Below, piece by piece: positions 7,688 through 16,172 of a stretch of 45,813 bases of DNA. The notes beneath the pieces were generated by a model. That model was given only the letters and a program-made list of their open reading frames with translations, ran no database searches and had not been told where the DNA came from. Location: positions 1 to 45,813 of the forward strand of contig JAAURD010000014.1 of assembly GCA_012034075.1 (NCBI GenBank), written 5' to 3'. Made by a program: the position numbers and the translations under genes. The DNA is from Chloroflexaceae bacterium. GTDB lineage: Bacteria; Chloroflexota; Chloroflexia; Chloroflexales; Chloroflexaceae. How positions within the stretch are numbered: the first letter of the stretch is position 1; every line of letters starts with the position of its first letter.

Positions 7688-9340
7688 CTAGCGTCGCCAT
7701 GGTGATGACGAACCGGAACGTTGTTCAAGGCGGAGGTCCCACAAGGGACGTTCACTCGTAATCGGTGGGATACGGTCGAAATTGTGTGCTGGTGGCGGTG
7801 ATGAAGTTGCCCATTCGAGCGTATTGGCTTCCCATGGATCATCGCCAGCGGGTTGGCTTCGTATGGTGGCGAAGAGGCTGATAAAGAAGACAAGGACACC
7901 GATAGCAATGACAAAGACGCCCATGGTTGCCATAATATTGTGGATTTCCCAGCCACGGTCGGCAGGATAATCGACATAGCGGCGGGGCATGCCCATCAGG
8001 CCAAGGATATGCATGGGGAAGAAGGTCAGATTCATGCCAGCAAAGAGCAGCCAGAATGTCCATTGACCAAGCTTTTCGTGGTACATACGCCCGGTAAATT
8101 TGGGCCACCAGTAATAGACGCCGGCAAAGATACCAAAAACACTCCCACCAAAGAGCACATAGTGCAGGTGAGCAACGACCCAGTAGGTATCGTGCAGCTG
8201 TTGATCCAGGGGAACGGAACCCTGGAAAACGCCACTAATGCCACCAACTAAGAACGTGGCGAGAAAGCCCATGGAAAAGAGCAGTGGTGTTTTAAAATCA
8301 AGCGACCCACCCCAGATAGTCGCAATCCAGTTGAAAATCTTGACTCCTGTTGGCACGGCAATGACAATGGTAGTAAGCATAAACAATGCCTCAACGGCCG
8401 GGTTGGAGCCAATGGTAAACATATGGTGCAGCCAAGTGGTAAAACCGAGAAAGGCAATACAGACCGTGGAGACGACCAGCACGACATAGCCAAAAATGGG
8501 CTTGCGCGAAAACACCTGGAGCGCTTCACTGACGATGCCCATGGCAGGCAAAATCATGATATAGACCGCCGGGTGTGAGTAGAACCAGAACATATGTTGC
8601 CACAGGCGCGGGTTGCCCTGGGCTGCATCAAAAAAGCGGGTACCAAATTGGCGGTCTGTGAGTAGCATAACCAGCGCTCCAGTGAGCATCGGGGTGGCAG
8701 CCAGGACCATGACTTGAGCCGTCAAGACGGTCCAGACAAAGAGTGGCAGACGCCGCCAGGTCATACCAGGGGCACGCATATTAGCAATAGTGACGAGAAA
8801 GTTGACCGCGCCCATCAGCGAACCGGCGCCGATGACTTGCACTCCAAGGATCCAAAAATCCATGCCCAGGTTTGGCGAGAAGGTTCGCCCTGAGAGGGGT
8901 GGGTAGGCGGTCCAACCAGCAGCGGCAGCGCCACCAGGCGTCACAAACCCGGCGAGCACCAGTAACCCGCCAAAGACGGTCATCCAGAGTGCCAGGGCAT
9001 TCAAGCGCGGGAAGGCCATATCTAACGCGCCAATCTGCAACGGCACGATATAGTTCGCCAGGCCCGCAAAAAAGGGAAAAATGAACAGGAAGATCATCGC
9101 GCTGGCATGCATGGTGAACATCTGGTTGTAAAACGAGGCAGTGATAAACTGCTGCCCTGGCGCCAGGAGCTCCAGACGGATTAACATAGCCATGAGACCA
9201 GCAACAATGAAGAAGGTAAAGGCCATCGTCATATACATGATGCCAATTTTTTTATGGTCAACCGTGGTAATCCAGCTCATGACAGCGCTGTAACCAGGTG
9301 ACCGTTTCTGCGGGACGCTTACCGTTGCCATAGGGGCCAT
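7688..9340 (-). CDS. ctaD: Cytochrome c oxidase subunit I (heme-copper oxidase, YSHPAVY type)
   Basis: This is the catalytic membrane subunit that reduces oxygen to water and pumps protons. The 550 residues include all metal ligands: His78 (heme a), His256 with the cross-linked Tyr260 in YSHPAVY, His305-His306 (CuB), His391 (heme a3) and His393 (heme a). The motif is YSHPAVY instead of GHPEVY, so the helix-VI glutamate of classic A1 oxidases is missing and replaced by the Tyr-Ser pair. That is the hallmark of A2-type enzymes such as Rhodothermus and Thermus caa3. The start at 9340 has AGGA 6 bases upstream. It is 8 bases downstream of ctaC. Confidence 0.96.
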   Translation of the reverse strand: MAPMATVSVPQKRSPGYSAVMSWITTVDHKKIGIMYMTMAFTFFIVAGLMAMLIRLELLAPGQQFITASFYNQMFTMHASAMIFLFIFPFFAGLANYIVPLQIGALDMAFPRLNALALWMTVFGGLLVLAGFVTPGGAAAAGWTAYPPLSGRTFSPNLGMDFWILGVQVIGAGSLMGAVNFLVTIANMRAPGMTWRRLPLFVWTVLTAQVMVLAATPMLTGALVMLLTDRQFGTRFFDAAQGNPRLWQHMFWFYSHPAVYIMILPAMGIVSEALQVFSRKPIFGYVVLVVSTVCIAFLGFTTWLHHMFTIGSNPAVEALFMLTTIVIAVPTGVKIFNWIATIWGGSLDFKTPLLFSMGFLATFLVGGISGVFQGSVPLDQQLHDTYWVVAHLHYVLFGGSVFGIFAGVYYWWPKFTGRMYHEKLGQWTFWLLFAGMNLTFFPMHILGLMGMPRRYVDYPADRGWEIHNIMATMGVFVIAIGVLVFFISLFATIRSQPAGDDPWEANTLEWATSSPPPAHNFDRIPPITSERPLWDLRLEQRSGSSSPWRR

Positions 9341-9348
9341 GTTCCTTC

Positions 9349-10455
9349 CTACTTCAAAGTATCGAGATAGGCTGTCAATGCATCCAGCTCAGCTTCGCTC
9401 AAGTTCAGGTTGGGCATCAGGGCACCTGGTTTGGTTCCAGCCGGATTACTCAACCAGAGTCGGATATTTTCTTGACTGTAAGGCATAAGCCCGGCGACCT
9501 GGTGCCGTTCGGCGAGGTTGGTCAGGTTAGGGCCAACCCGGGCCGACTCACTGAGACCAGTGACGGCATGGCAACCAAGGCAGCCTTTGCTGCGCATCAG
9601 TTGCTGACCTTGCAGAGCCAGTTCGGTTTCGGGTGCGGCTGGCCCTTCCAGTTGCTTGTTGACCCAGGCATCAAATTCGGCCTGTTCAAGGGCAATGACG
9701 CGCATAGGCATATAGGCATGCGATGCCCCACACAGCTCGGTACAGTGACCTTCGTACACGCCCGGCTCAGTCACTTGAAACCAGGTCAGGTTAATGGCGC
9801 CGGGGTAAAGGTCTTTTTTGCCTCCCAGCTGCGGGATCCACCAGGCATGCACGACATCACGGCTGGTCAGGTTGAGTTTAACAATCGCGCCAACAGGGAC
9901 ATACATATCGGCAGCGGTAATCAGGCCATAGGCGGGATAGTTATATTCCCACCACCATTGGTACCCGGTGACGTCAATATCGAGCGTAGAGGTACCAACG
10001 AATGCGGCGGCGGCATTCGGGCTGATGTCGCTCGAGAAACAGACGTTGGATGATGCCAGCGCCACGCTATCAGCGCCGGGATCCTGGATCGTCAACATGA
10101 CTTGCAGTGATAGGGCAAAAATAGCCACGGCAATCAGCGATGGCCCGATAGTCCAGGCGAGTTCCAGGCGGGTATTGCCATGGACCTGTGCCGGCATTTC
10201 GTTTGGACTCCGACGACGAAACTTAACGGCTGAGTAGATGAGCAAGCCTTCAACCAGAATGAAGACACCGACTGACATCCAGAAGACCACCCAGAAGAGG
10301 TTGGCTACCAGATCGGCACCCGGTGAAGCGGGCAAGAGTGGTGAAGGCGTACTGGCAGATTGTGCAAATGTTGGTGAAACGTTGAACAGGGTAAAAAGAA
10401 CCAGGAGACTGGCAAGCAACGCAGGAACACGTTTGACATTGGGTGGCTGCAGCAT
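9349..10455 (-). CDS. ctaC: Cytochrome c oxidase subunit II with fused cytochrome c domain (caa3 type)
   Basis: Subunit II takes electrons from the donor at a dinuclear CuA centre on the outer face of the membrane. The 368-residue protein has a signal peptide ending near TFAQ, two transmembrane helices, and a cupredoxin domain with CuA ligands His203, Cys238, Glu240, Cys242, His246 and Met249. A C-terminal cytochrome c domain follows (CLGCH at 292-296, axial Met347 in GALMPNL). The fusion makes this a caa3 oxidase. ATG 10455 was chosen for its signal peptide and AAGAGG 6 bases upstream; the frame runs on to 10584 without a good start. It is the first gene of the oxidase operon. Confidence 0.94.
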   Translation of the reverse strand: MLQPPNVKRVPALLASLLVLFTLFNVSPTFAQSASTPSPLLPASPGADLVANLFWVVFWMSVGVFILVEGLLIYSAVKFRRRSPNEMPAQVHGNTRLELAWTIGPSLIAVAIFALSLQVMLTIQDPGADSVALASSNVCFSSDISPNAAAAFVGTSTLDIDVTGYQWWWEYNYPAYGLITAADMYVPVGAIVKLNLTSRDVVHAWWIPQLGGKKDLYPGAINLTWFQVTEPGVYEGHCTELCGASHAYMPMRVIALEQAEFDAWVNKQLEGPAAPETELALQGQQLMRSKGCLGCHAVTGLSESARVGPNLTNLAERHQVAGLMPYSQENIRLWLSNPAGTKPGALMPNLNLSEAELDALTAYLDTLK

Positions 10456-10757
10456 TGGGAGCCTCTTTCCATAACCATCAATGACTGAGACCAGAACATG
10501 TGTGAAGATGGCCTTCCAGGGATTCATGTTTGATTCAGACACACCAGCGGGTAACGTATAACCGGCTGGTGACTTTCGATACAAACATCGTGGCTTTCTT
10601 CACAAATTCATTTTTACTAGTATAACACATTTCAGTTACATCGTAGTAACAATTTTTTACCAATTTGGTATAACAGATAATGTTCGGCTCAGGCGGGGAT
10701 GATGGTCTGGTTTGGAACGGCTATCGGCTTTTTCATTGCGAAATGACCGCACATGCC
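10456..10757. other. Intergenic region upstream of the oxidase operon
   Basis: This 302-base gap holds the probable oxidase-operon promoter region near 10619-10650. No gene or RNA structure was recognised in the rest. Confidence 0.5.
10619..10650 (-). promoter_or_regulatory. Probable oxidase-operon promoter with an upstream dyad
   Basis: On the minus strand TATACT at 10624-10619 is a five-of-six match to the -10 box, about 165 bases before ctaC. Just upstream, GTTAC-N6-GTAAC (10635-10650) forms a dyad where a -35 box would lie. No good -35 box is present. This is the arrangement of an activator-dependent promoter. The activator is unknown. The Crp/Fnr regulator 1 kb away is a possible but untested candidate. 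Confidence 0.35.
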
Positions 10758-11480
10758 TCAATACAGGTTTTGGTACCGGCTCAAACCACGTACTGCAACT
10801 GGCCCAAAGTTGAGATAATCACAGGCGGTGAGTTGATAATAGACACCATCGACTTCACCCTGGACGGCACTGTGCCAGTCTTCGGGCCGGTGCAGATGGC
10901 CGTAGAGGCATGTGGTAGCCTGTGCAGCAGCGACCATGGTTGCAAACTGCGTCGGTTGACCATCAACAAATGGTGGGTAGTGAATCAGAACAATAATGGG
11001 ACGGGTACCAGCGGCCAGTTTTCGGGCTTCATCCAATGCGCGTTCTAAGCGGGCCAGTTCCCGTTGATAGATGCGCATATCACTATTGGGTTTAAAACCC
11101 GGCGTTTCCGGGGTCATCCAGCCACGCGTGCCGCAGATCACGGCCTGACCAATATCGGTTGCATTGGCCTGCAGCGCAGTGATACCTGGTGGCAAATAGG
11201 GACGCAGTGGGCCAAGCCGATCCCACCAGTAATCGTGGTTGCCTTTGATCATCACTTTATGACCGGGTAGGGTATCAATCCAGGTGAGGTCCGCTAGCGC
11301 ATCGGTGAGTTTCATGCCCCAGGAGATATCACCTGCCATCAGGACGTAGTCATCTGGTTGAACTCGTGCTTGCCATGCTGTTGCAATGCGTTGCGGGTGG
11401 TTATGCCAGTGGTGACCAAATACGTCCATTGGTTTTGGTTTGGCTATCGAGAGATGTAAGTCAGAAATTGTCCAGATCAT
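10758..11480 (-). CDS. Metallophosphoesterase (calcineurin-like)
   Basis: The 240-residue cytoplasmic protein has the complete set of dimetal phosphoesterase motifs: SDLH (Asp7, His9), GDIS (Asp51), GNHDYWW (Asn81, His82), IHYPP (His167) and YGHLH (His195, His197). These ligands bind two metal ions and hydrolyse phosphodiesters or monoesters. The substrate is not readable. No Shine-Dalgarno sequence is evident before the ATG at 11480. It has its own divergent spacer from the Crp/Fnr gene and lies 300 bases upstream of the oxidase operon in the same direction, so it is probably a separate unit. Confidence 0.88.
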   Translation of the reverse strand: MIWTISDLHLSIAKPKPMDVFGHHWHNHPQRIATAWQARVQPDDYVLMAGDISWGMKLTDALADLTWIDTLPGHKVMIKGNHDYWWDRLGPLRPYLPPGITALQANATDIGQAVICGTRGWMTPETPGFKPNSDMRIYQRELARLERALDEARKLAAGTRPIIVLIHYPPFVDGQPTQFATMVAAAQATTCLYGHLHRPEDWHSAVQGEVDGVYYQLTACDYLNFGPVAVRGLSRYQNLY

Positions 11481-11624
11481 GGTAAAGATAGCATACCAGT
11501 AGCAATGCAGACCGTCAACCGTGATTCAACAGCTTTGATGCTTGGATTTGGGTCACTATGAAGAAATTGCTACCTGTGTTACAATGGTGAGAAGTCTCTG
11601 CATAGTGTAGCGAGGAGGGCTCCC

Positions 11625-12281
11625 ATGGTTGTAGAGCATCGTGATCGATCTGAACAAGACGAAGACTGGCAGCATCTTGCTTCGTATGGTGTGGAACGTG
11701 TATTTCATCATGATTGTCTGATTTATACACCAAATCAGTCGGCTGACACGCTCTATTTGTTGCAAAGCGGTCAGGTCAGTTTATATTTGCTCTCATCTGG
11801 TGGGCGGGTGCTGACCCTCCAGGTGGTTGATGCTGGGCAACTCTTTGGACATAGTGTGCTGGCACAGAGCCAGATGTATGATACCTTTGCAGAAGCAGTG
11901 AAAGCGGTGCAGGTGGTTGCGGTGAACCGCGAGGCCATGATTGCGGCGCTGGAAGATCGACCTCAGATGGCTCTCACATTGATTGAGACGCTTGGTCAAT
12001 ATCGTTTACGGGTCAGCCGACGCCTGGATGAAGTAGCGTTTAAATCGGTACCGGCGCGGCTCGCCTCATTGCTGCTCGATATGGCTGCTTCCTATGCTGA
12101 TGGCCAACCATCTCGATTGCCACATCGGACCCACCAGCAACTGGCTGATATGATCAACGCCTACCGTGAAACAGTTACCAAGGTGATCAATCAGTTTCGG
12201 GCAGCTCATATCTTGGATATTGATCGCTCTGGTATTACGCTTTTAAATCTCAATCGGCTTCGCGAACTGGCCCAGGGCTAG
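11625..12281 (+). CDS. Crp/Fnr-family transcriptional regulator
   Basis: The 218-residue protein has an N-terminal cyclic-nucleotide-binding-like beta-barrel (about 20-125: YTPNQSADTLYLLQSGQVSLYLL, then GQLFGHSVLAQS). A dimer helix and a C-terminal winged helix follow (about 150-218), with the recognition region HRTHQQLADMINAYRETVTKVINQFR. There are no clustered N-terminal cysteines, so it is not an Fe-S Fnr sensor. The barrel lacks an obvious cAMP phosphate-binding arginine in a PFGE-type motif. The ATG has GAGGAGG about 6 bases upstream. It is transcribed divergently from the metallophosphoesterase. Target and signal are unknown. Confidence 0.9.
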   Translation: MVVEHRDRSEQDEDWQHLASYGVERVFHHDCLIYTPNQSADTLYLLQSGQVSLYLLSSGGRVLTLQVVDAGQLFGHSVLAQSQMYDTFAEAVKAVQVVAVNREAMIAALEDRPQMALTLIETLGQYRLRVSRRLDEVAFKSVPARLASLLLDMAASYADGQPSRLPHRTHQQLADMINAYRETVTKVINQFRAAHILDIDRSGITLLNLNRLRELAQG

Positions 12282-12314
12282 CTGTTCGTCGTGTTGCATG
12301 TGCCTGATCCCGTT

Positions 12315-12337
12315 GAGCCTGGCCATCGTCAGGGCTC
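12315..12337. terminator. Weak stem-loop between convergent genes
   Basis: GAGCC-TG pairs with CA-G-GGCTC around an 8-base loop, with a one-base bulge. It lies in the 71-base gap between the Crp/Fnr gene and the membrane protein gene, whose 3' ends face each other. There is only a short T-run (GTTTTAA) downstream on the plus strand. A role as terminator is plausible but weakly supported. Confidence 0.3.
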
Positions 12338-12352
12338 GGGTACCAAGTCGTT

Positions 12353-12943
12353 TTAATGGGCATCATACGTGACAGGCTTCGCTCTGTATTCCATCACACG
12401 GCGCCAGACCGATGCGCCAAAGAGATAGGTGAGCAAGCCAATCGTGAGAACCAGTTCAAAGAGGGCAAATTCACGCCCATAATAGGCGGGGTCCCAATAG
12501 CTTACCGGGCTGTAAAACCGGATCGACCATTGGAATGGAAACAACAAAAGTGGGCCATCATTACCATGAGTGGCAATATCGATGACGCTGTGGAGCAGAC
12601 ATGCCAGCAAAAACCAGTACATCCAGCGGCCCCAACTGTTGATACGTTGCCGATAGTGCCAGAGTGGTAGCAGCAGCAGGACGAGCATGGTCGGTGAGTG
12701 CAATGTGTTATGTGCTGCAATCCAGATGGGGTCAACAAAATAGAGCTGTTCAAGATAACGAAAAGCCGCTCGAATAGTCCACCCTTGGTTGTAGTGCAGA
12801 TGGATCGTAGAACTAACCCAGAGCACAATCAGCGGAAGATCGGGGGCAACGGACCCGAGTAAAAAAGCGGACCGCACAATAGGAGTACGACGGTAAAACT
12901 TCTGAGTGGCAGCAGTTATGATGAGATGAGATGGTGTGTTCAT
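12353..12943 (-). CDS. Membrane-bound metal-dependent hydrolase-like protein (YdjM/DUF457-like)
   Basis: The 196-residue membrane protein has about four hydrophobic helices and conserved polar motifs typical of the inner-membrane metal-dependent hydrolase family: TPSHLIIT near the N-terminus, GSVAPDLP (about 30-37), HNTLHSP (about 79-85) and LLHSVIDIATHGNDG (about 116-130). The histidines and aspartates could form a metal site near the membrane surface. No substrate is established for this family. Only a weak start signal (GAAGAG) precedes the ATG. It is monocistronic and divergent from the nuclease lipoprotein gene. Confidence 0.7.
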   Translation of the reverse strand: MNTPSHLIITAATQKFYRRTPIVRSAFLLGSVAPDLPLIVLWVSSTIHLHYNQGWTIRAAFRYLEQLYFVDPIWIAAHNTLHSPTMLVLLLLPLWHYRQRINSWGRWMYWFLLACLLHSVIDIATHGNDGPLLLFPFQWSIRFYSPVSYWDPAYYGREFALFELVLTIGLLTYLFGASVWRRVMEYRAKPVTYDAH

Positions 12944-12994
12944 GGTCTCTTCTCTTCCATTCTATAGATACTGTCATAGATACGGTGAACAAAA

Positions 12995-13018
12995 AACAGA
13001 TGTCTCTGTTATTATACT
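12995..13018 (+). promoter_or_regulatory. Candidate promoter and dyad for the nuclease lipoprotein gene
   Basis: AACAGA and TCTGTT (12995-13000 and 13005-13010) form a perfect 6-bp dyad with a 4-base spacer. It sits 2 bases upstream of TATACT (13013-13018), a five-of-six -10 match. The ATG of the nuclease gene is 52 bases further on. No -35 box was found; the dyad covers that position in part. Confidence 0.3.
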
Positions 13019-13069
13019 ATACGATGGTTCAACATGGATTATCTGTCAAATAACCAGATGGAGTGATTG

Positions 13070-14062
13070 ATGCACCGGGTACTGTTTTTCCTGCTGACTA
13101 TCAGCATGCTGTTTCTGATATCGTGTGGCACGAATGGTACGGGAGAGACATCCCCTGGCTCTCAGCCTGATTCGGGTGAAGGCGTTTCAACCGAAGCGGT
13201 GGCCCGTGCGTCTATCGCAGATTATCCAGAAAAACCGGCCGACTTGGCCGATGTGCCAGTGGTCAAAGTGGTTGATGGTGACACCGTTGATGTGCTGGTC
13301 GATGGCGAGGAATTACGTTTGCGGTTAATCGGTATGAATACACCAGAGACGGTTGATCCACGCCGTCCGGTCGAGTGCTTTGGCAGAGAGGCCTCAAATC
13401 GGGCCAAAGCGCTGTTGGAGAATCAGACAGTTCAACTGGAGATCGATCCGACTCAGGGCGAAGTAGATCGTTATGGTCGTGGCCTGGCATACATCTGGAT
13501 GCCCGATGGCCGATTGTTCAACCTGGAAATGATTGCCCAGGGTTTTGCATTTGAATATACTTACCGTACCCCATACATCTACCAGGAGCAGTTTCAGGCC
13601 GCTCAGCAGGCTGCCCGTGAAGCAGAGATTGGGCTGTGGGCACCCAATACATGCGATGGTCAATCGATACCAGTCGAGGAAGCATCAGTTGCTGCACCAA
13701 CACCGGCCGTACCACCAGCCGCACCGCAGTCAAATCTCGAACCATCGTTTGATGGCTGTCAATCAGAACCCAATGCAGCGAGTGCGCCCAATACACCGGT
13801 GGTCATTGTCACCGTAGATAAAGCCGCTGAAACAGTCACGCTGCAACAACGCGGTGATGTACCGGTGGATTTGAACGGTTGGACCATGTGTAGTATGCGT
13901 GGCAGTCAGATTCATAGTGGGCTAGAGGGAGTGCTACAACCGGGTGAAACGAAAACCTTTGCCCATACTGGCAGTGGCAATATCTGGAGTAACAACGAGC
14001 AGGATGATGGCGCTCTGTATGATGCGACGGGACGACTGGTGAGTTATTGGGTTGACCAGTAA
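13070..14062 (+). CDS. Thermonuclease-family (SNase) lipoprotein with lamin-tail-like domain
   Basis: This is an exported lipoprotein: a hydrophobic N-terminus ends in the lipobox LISC (Cys19). Residues about 60-200 form a staphylococcal-nuclease fold with VVDGDTVDV, LRLIGMNTPE (catalytic Arg and Glu) and EVDRYGRGLAY (catalytic Arg), so it should cut DNA or RNA outside the cell membrane using calcium. An Ala/Pro linker follows. Residues about 235-330 look like a lamin-tail domain (VTLQQRGDVPVDLNGWTMCS, then LQPGETKTF). ATG 13070 has GGAG 6 bases upstream; a TTG codon precedes it. Its 3' end meets the opposite gene with an 8-base gap. It could feed DNA breakdown products, or help uptake together with dprA, which is a guess. 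Confidence 0.87.
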   Translation: MHRVLFFLLTISMLFLISCGTNGTGETSPGSQPDSGEGVSTEAVARASIADYPEKPADLADVPVVKVVDGDTVDVLVDGEELRLRLIGMNTPETVDPRRPVECFGREASNRAKALLENQTVQLEIDPTQGEVDRYGRGLAYIWMPDGRLFNLEMIAQGFAFEYTYRTPYIYQEQFQAAQQAAREAEIGLWAPNTCDGQSIPVEEASVAAPTPAVPPAAPQSNLEPSFDGCQSEPNAASAPNTPVVIVTVDKAAETVTLQQRGDVPVDLNGWTMCSMRGSQIHSGLEGVLQPGETKTFAHTGSGNIWSNNEQDDGALYDATGRLVSYWVDQ

Positions 14063-14070
14063 ATGGGGAT

Positions 14071-14496
14071 TTACCAGGAGCTAGGTGTGTCGTTGTCTTC
14101 AACAATCAGGCGCAGCAGTTCTTCTTGGGATAACCCTCCGCCATGCTGTTTCCACCAGTGCCGATACCAGCGCAGGTTTTCGGTAAAGGCGGCTATGACC
14201 TCATCGCGATCCAGAGGACGGACTTTCTGATACAGCAGGTCCATAATCATTGAGCGATTCTCATCATCCAGGTCGGTGATGTTGTGTAATATGCGTTCAG
14301 CCCGGAGCAAAAAGAGTTCTCGTTCAATCGCTGGAAAATCAGCATCAATCTGGCGAATGTTGCCCAGGTAACAAATAATGCGTTGGCGCGGCCTGCGTCG
14401 TTCATCACGATAACTTTCGACAAGATAGGCATCATGAAAGCTGGTGTTGGCAACAGTTGCATTTTTGTGGTGGCGAACCACCCACCGTATGTACAT
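14071..14496 (-). CDS. Uncharacterised protein with a transposase-N-terminus-like segment
   Basis: The 141-residue soluble protein is not recognised as a whole. Residues about 24-48 (YLVESYRDERRRPRQRIICYLG) resemble the N-terminal segment of IS1634/IS4-type transposases, which often reads YLVESYR..GKVRQR..YLG. No DDE catalytic core follows. The rest is charged and helical with several tryptophans (NLRWYRHWWKQHGGGLSQEEL). It has an ideal Shine-Dalgarno (AAGGAGGTG, 6 bases from ATG) and a perfect TATAAT at 14556-14551. It therefore looks like an expressed gene and not debris. A domesticated transposase fragment is possible. Confidence 0.65.
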   Translation of the reverse strand: MYIRWVVRHHKNATVANTSFHDAYLVESYRDERRRPRQRIICYLGNIRQIDADFPAIERELFLLRAERILHNITDLDDENRSMIMDLLYQKVRPLDRDEVIAAFTENLRWYRHWWKQHGGGLSQEELLRLIVEDNDTPSSW

Positions 14497-14550
14497 TGCA
14501 CACCTCCTTGTTAGTCCTCACCGGTAACTCGTGTTCCTAGCATTGTTTTT

Positions 14551-14556
14551 ATTATA
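14551..14556 (-). promoter_or_regulatory. Perfect TATAAT upstream of the uncharacterised 141-residue gene
   Basis: On the minus strand TATAAT lies about 55 bases before the ATG at 14496. No good -35 box was found at 16-18 bases. Confidence 0.4.
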
Positions 14557-14682
14557 GCGCAAAGTACTCTTTTTTGACATTCCATAAAAAAATTTTCTCC
14601 AAAGCACAAGGTTCAGAGCTTGATCTACGGTTTTCTTCATCTGCACATGTCATGTCTGATCTTTGTCTAATTTCTGCACATA

Positions 14683-14711
14683 TTGCATGGCTTGCTAGAC
14701 TATGTTATACT
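14683..14711 (+). promoter_or_regulatory. Probable promoter of the pucC-bchF-bchC unit
   Basis: TTGCAT (14683-14688), a 17-base spacer and TATACT (14706-14711) with an extended TG at 14704 form a sigma-70-like promoter. It lies 108 bases before the transporter ATG. The region is AT-rich compared with its surroundings. No exact PpsR/CrtJ site (TGT-N12-ACA) is present. Confidence 0.5.
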
Positions 14712-14819
14712 CTCCACACTTCCAATAATAAGGCTTCGTTTACCGGAACGGTCGTTGAGGGTCGCAATCATACCAGTACGTTTCTACCAATAAGACTGTA
14801 AGACTGTAGATTGGCGCTT

Positions 14820-16172
14820 ATGGGTATTGTTCGTTCAACATGGAAGATATTTCGCCTGGGGTTACTTGGTACCGGTGCCGGGTGGATGTTTGCCCTGCTC
14901 ACATTCAATTTCAATCGGGTGACTGATAGTGACCTTGGTGCGGCTGCAATTCTTATTACCACCTTGATTGGTCTGCACCATTTTCTTTCGCCCTTTCAAG
15001 TTTTCTGGGGCCGTCTGGCTGATCGTTACCCGTTGTGGGGCTATCGCCGAAGTCCACATATCTTGCTGAGTGCAATAGGTGGAAGCATACTCTTTGTGTT
15101 GTTGCCCGGCCTGGCAATTGAGTTAGGACAACATAACCCTCTGGCAATAGGGCTGGCATTTATTATCTTTAGTACGTTTGGCATCTTGATGTCTGCCAAT
15201 GGCGGCGCCAGCAATGCGTTGGTAGCCGAGGTGACGACTGAACGTGAACGTGATGCGGCAGTTGCTGTTTTTCGCATCATGATGATCGTCAGCATTATTT
15301 TGACCGCGGGCGTCTCTAAAATGCTTATGCCCACCTATGATCCGCAGCAGATGCAATATCTTTATAACCTGACGCCATTGATTGTGATTACGGCAACGGT
15401 CCTGGGCCTGATAGGTCTTGAAAAGCGTCTCTCGCCACACGAACACCGTGTCTTAATGGCACAGCCACGGGTTGAATCAAGTGATACCGGGGCGTTCCAA
15501 CTGGCCTGGCAATTGCTCAGCACCAACCGTCAGGTACGCTGGTTTTTTGTCTTTGTTCTGCTGTCGATTATGGGCATCTTCTTGCAAGACGCTATTCTGG
15601 AACCTTTTGGAGCAGAAGTTTTTGGTCTCATTCAAGCAGAGACTGCAACATTTACACAGATATGGGGCGGAAGTGTTCTCCTGAGCATGATTATTCTGGT
15701 TACGATAACACGATTTCGACCGATACCCAAAAAAGCGCTGGCAACCGTCGGTGGCGTGGGTACGGCACTGGGTTTGTTGCTCATTGCCCTGACATCTATG
15801 ACAAAACAGCAGGCACTGCTTGAACCAGGGTTGATTGTGCTAGGTATAAGCACTGGTGTGTTTAATATTGGTGCTGTCACAATGATGATGGAAATGACGA
15901 TTGATGGCCATACTGGCATCTATATGGGTTTATGGGGCATGGCCAATGGCCTGGGCAATGGACTGGCAAATGCACTAAGTGGCACCTTAAAAACCGCCTT
16001 TATCGAAACCGGCCTGTTTCAGGTAGGACCAGGCTATGGCCTTATTTTTGGTATCGAAGCCCTGATGATGCTCCTGGCTGTGATGGTCCTGCGCCATATT
16101 AGCGTACAGGAATTTCGTAGTCTGAGTCAGGCAGAAATCACAACTGCTATGGTCTTTGATACCGCAACGTGA
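14820..16172 (+). CDS. PucC/BCD-family MFS transporter
   Basis: The protein of about 450 residues has around twelve hydrophobic helices and belongs to the BCD (bacteriochlorophyll delivery) branch of the major facilitator superfamily. Signatures are FNRV near the end of helix 1, the helix 2-3 loop GRLADRYPLWGYRRSPHI, and STFGILMSANGGASNALVAEVTTERERDAAVAVFRIMM. Relatives (PucC, LhaA, Bch2) are needed for assembly of light-harvesting complexes. Their suggested role is pigment delivery in the membrane. The ATG at 14820 is preferred; an in-frame TTG lies three codons upstream, and neither has a clear Shine-Dalgarno. It is followed after 70 bases by bchF, supporting a photosynthesis role. Confidence 0.88.
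   Translation: MGIVRSTWKIFRLGLLGTGAGWMFALLTFNFNRVTDSDLGAAAILITTLIGLHHFLSPFQVFWGRLADRYPLWGYRRSPHILLSAIGGSILFVLLPGLAIELGQHNPLAIGLAFIIFSTFGILMSANGGASNALVAEVTTERERDAAVAVFRIMMIVSIILTAGVSKMLMPTYDPQQMQYLYNLTPLIVITATVLGLIGLEKRLSPHEHRVLMAQPRVESSDTGAFQLAWQLLSTNRQVRWFFVFVLLSIMGIFLQDAILEPFGAEVFGLIQAETATFTQIWGGSVLLSMIILVTITRFRPIPKKALATVGGVGTALGLLLIALTSMTKQQALLEPGLIVLGISTGVFNIGAVTMMMEMTIDGHTGIYMGLWGMANGLGNGLANALSGTLKTAFIETGLFQVGPGYGLIFGIEALMMLLAVMVLRHISVQEFRSLSQAEITTAMVFDTAT

Larger units (their letters stand above)
14497..14819. other. Divergent intergenic region before the photosynthesis block
   Basis: This 323-base AT-rich gap contains a leftward -10 at 14556-14551 and a rightward promoter at 14683-14711, described separately. 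No coding frame or RNA gene was recognised. Confidence 0.6.

Noticed and set aside
14640-14700. Possible PpsR/CrtJ site (TGT-N12-ACA) before the pucC-bchF-bchC unit
   Set aside because: The nearest form has an 11-base spacer (TGTCTAATTTCTGCACA) and no second site. It is likely chance, and PpsR is not established in this group.
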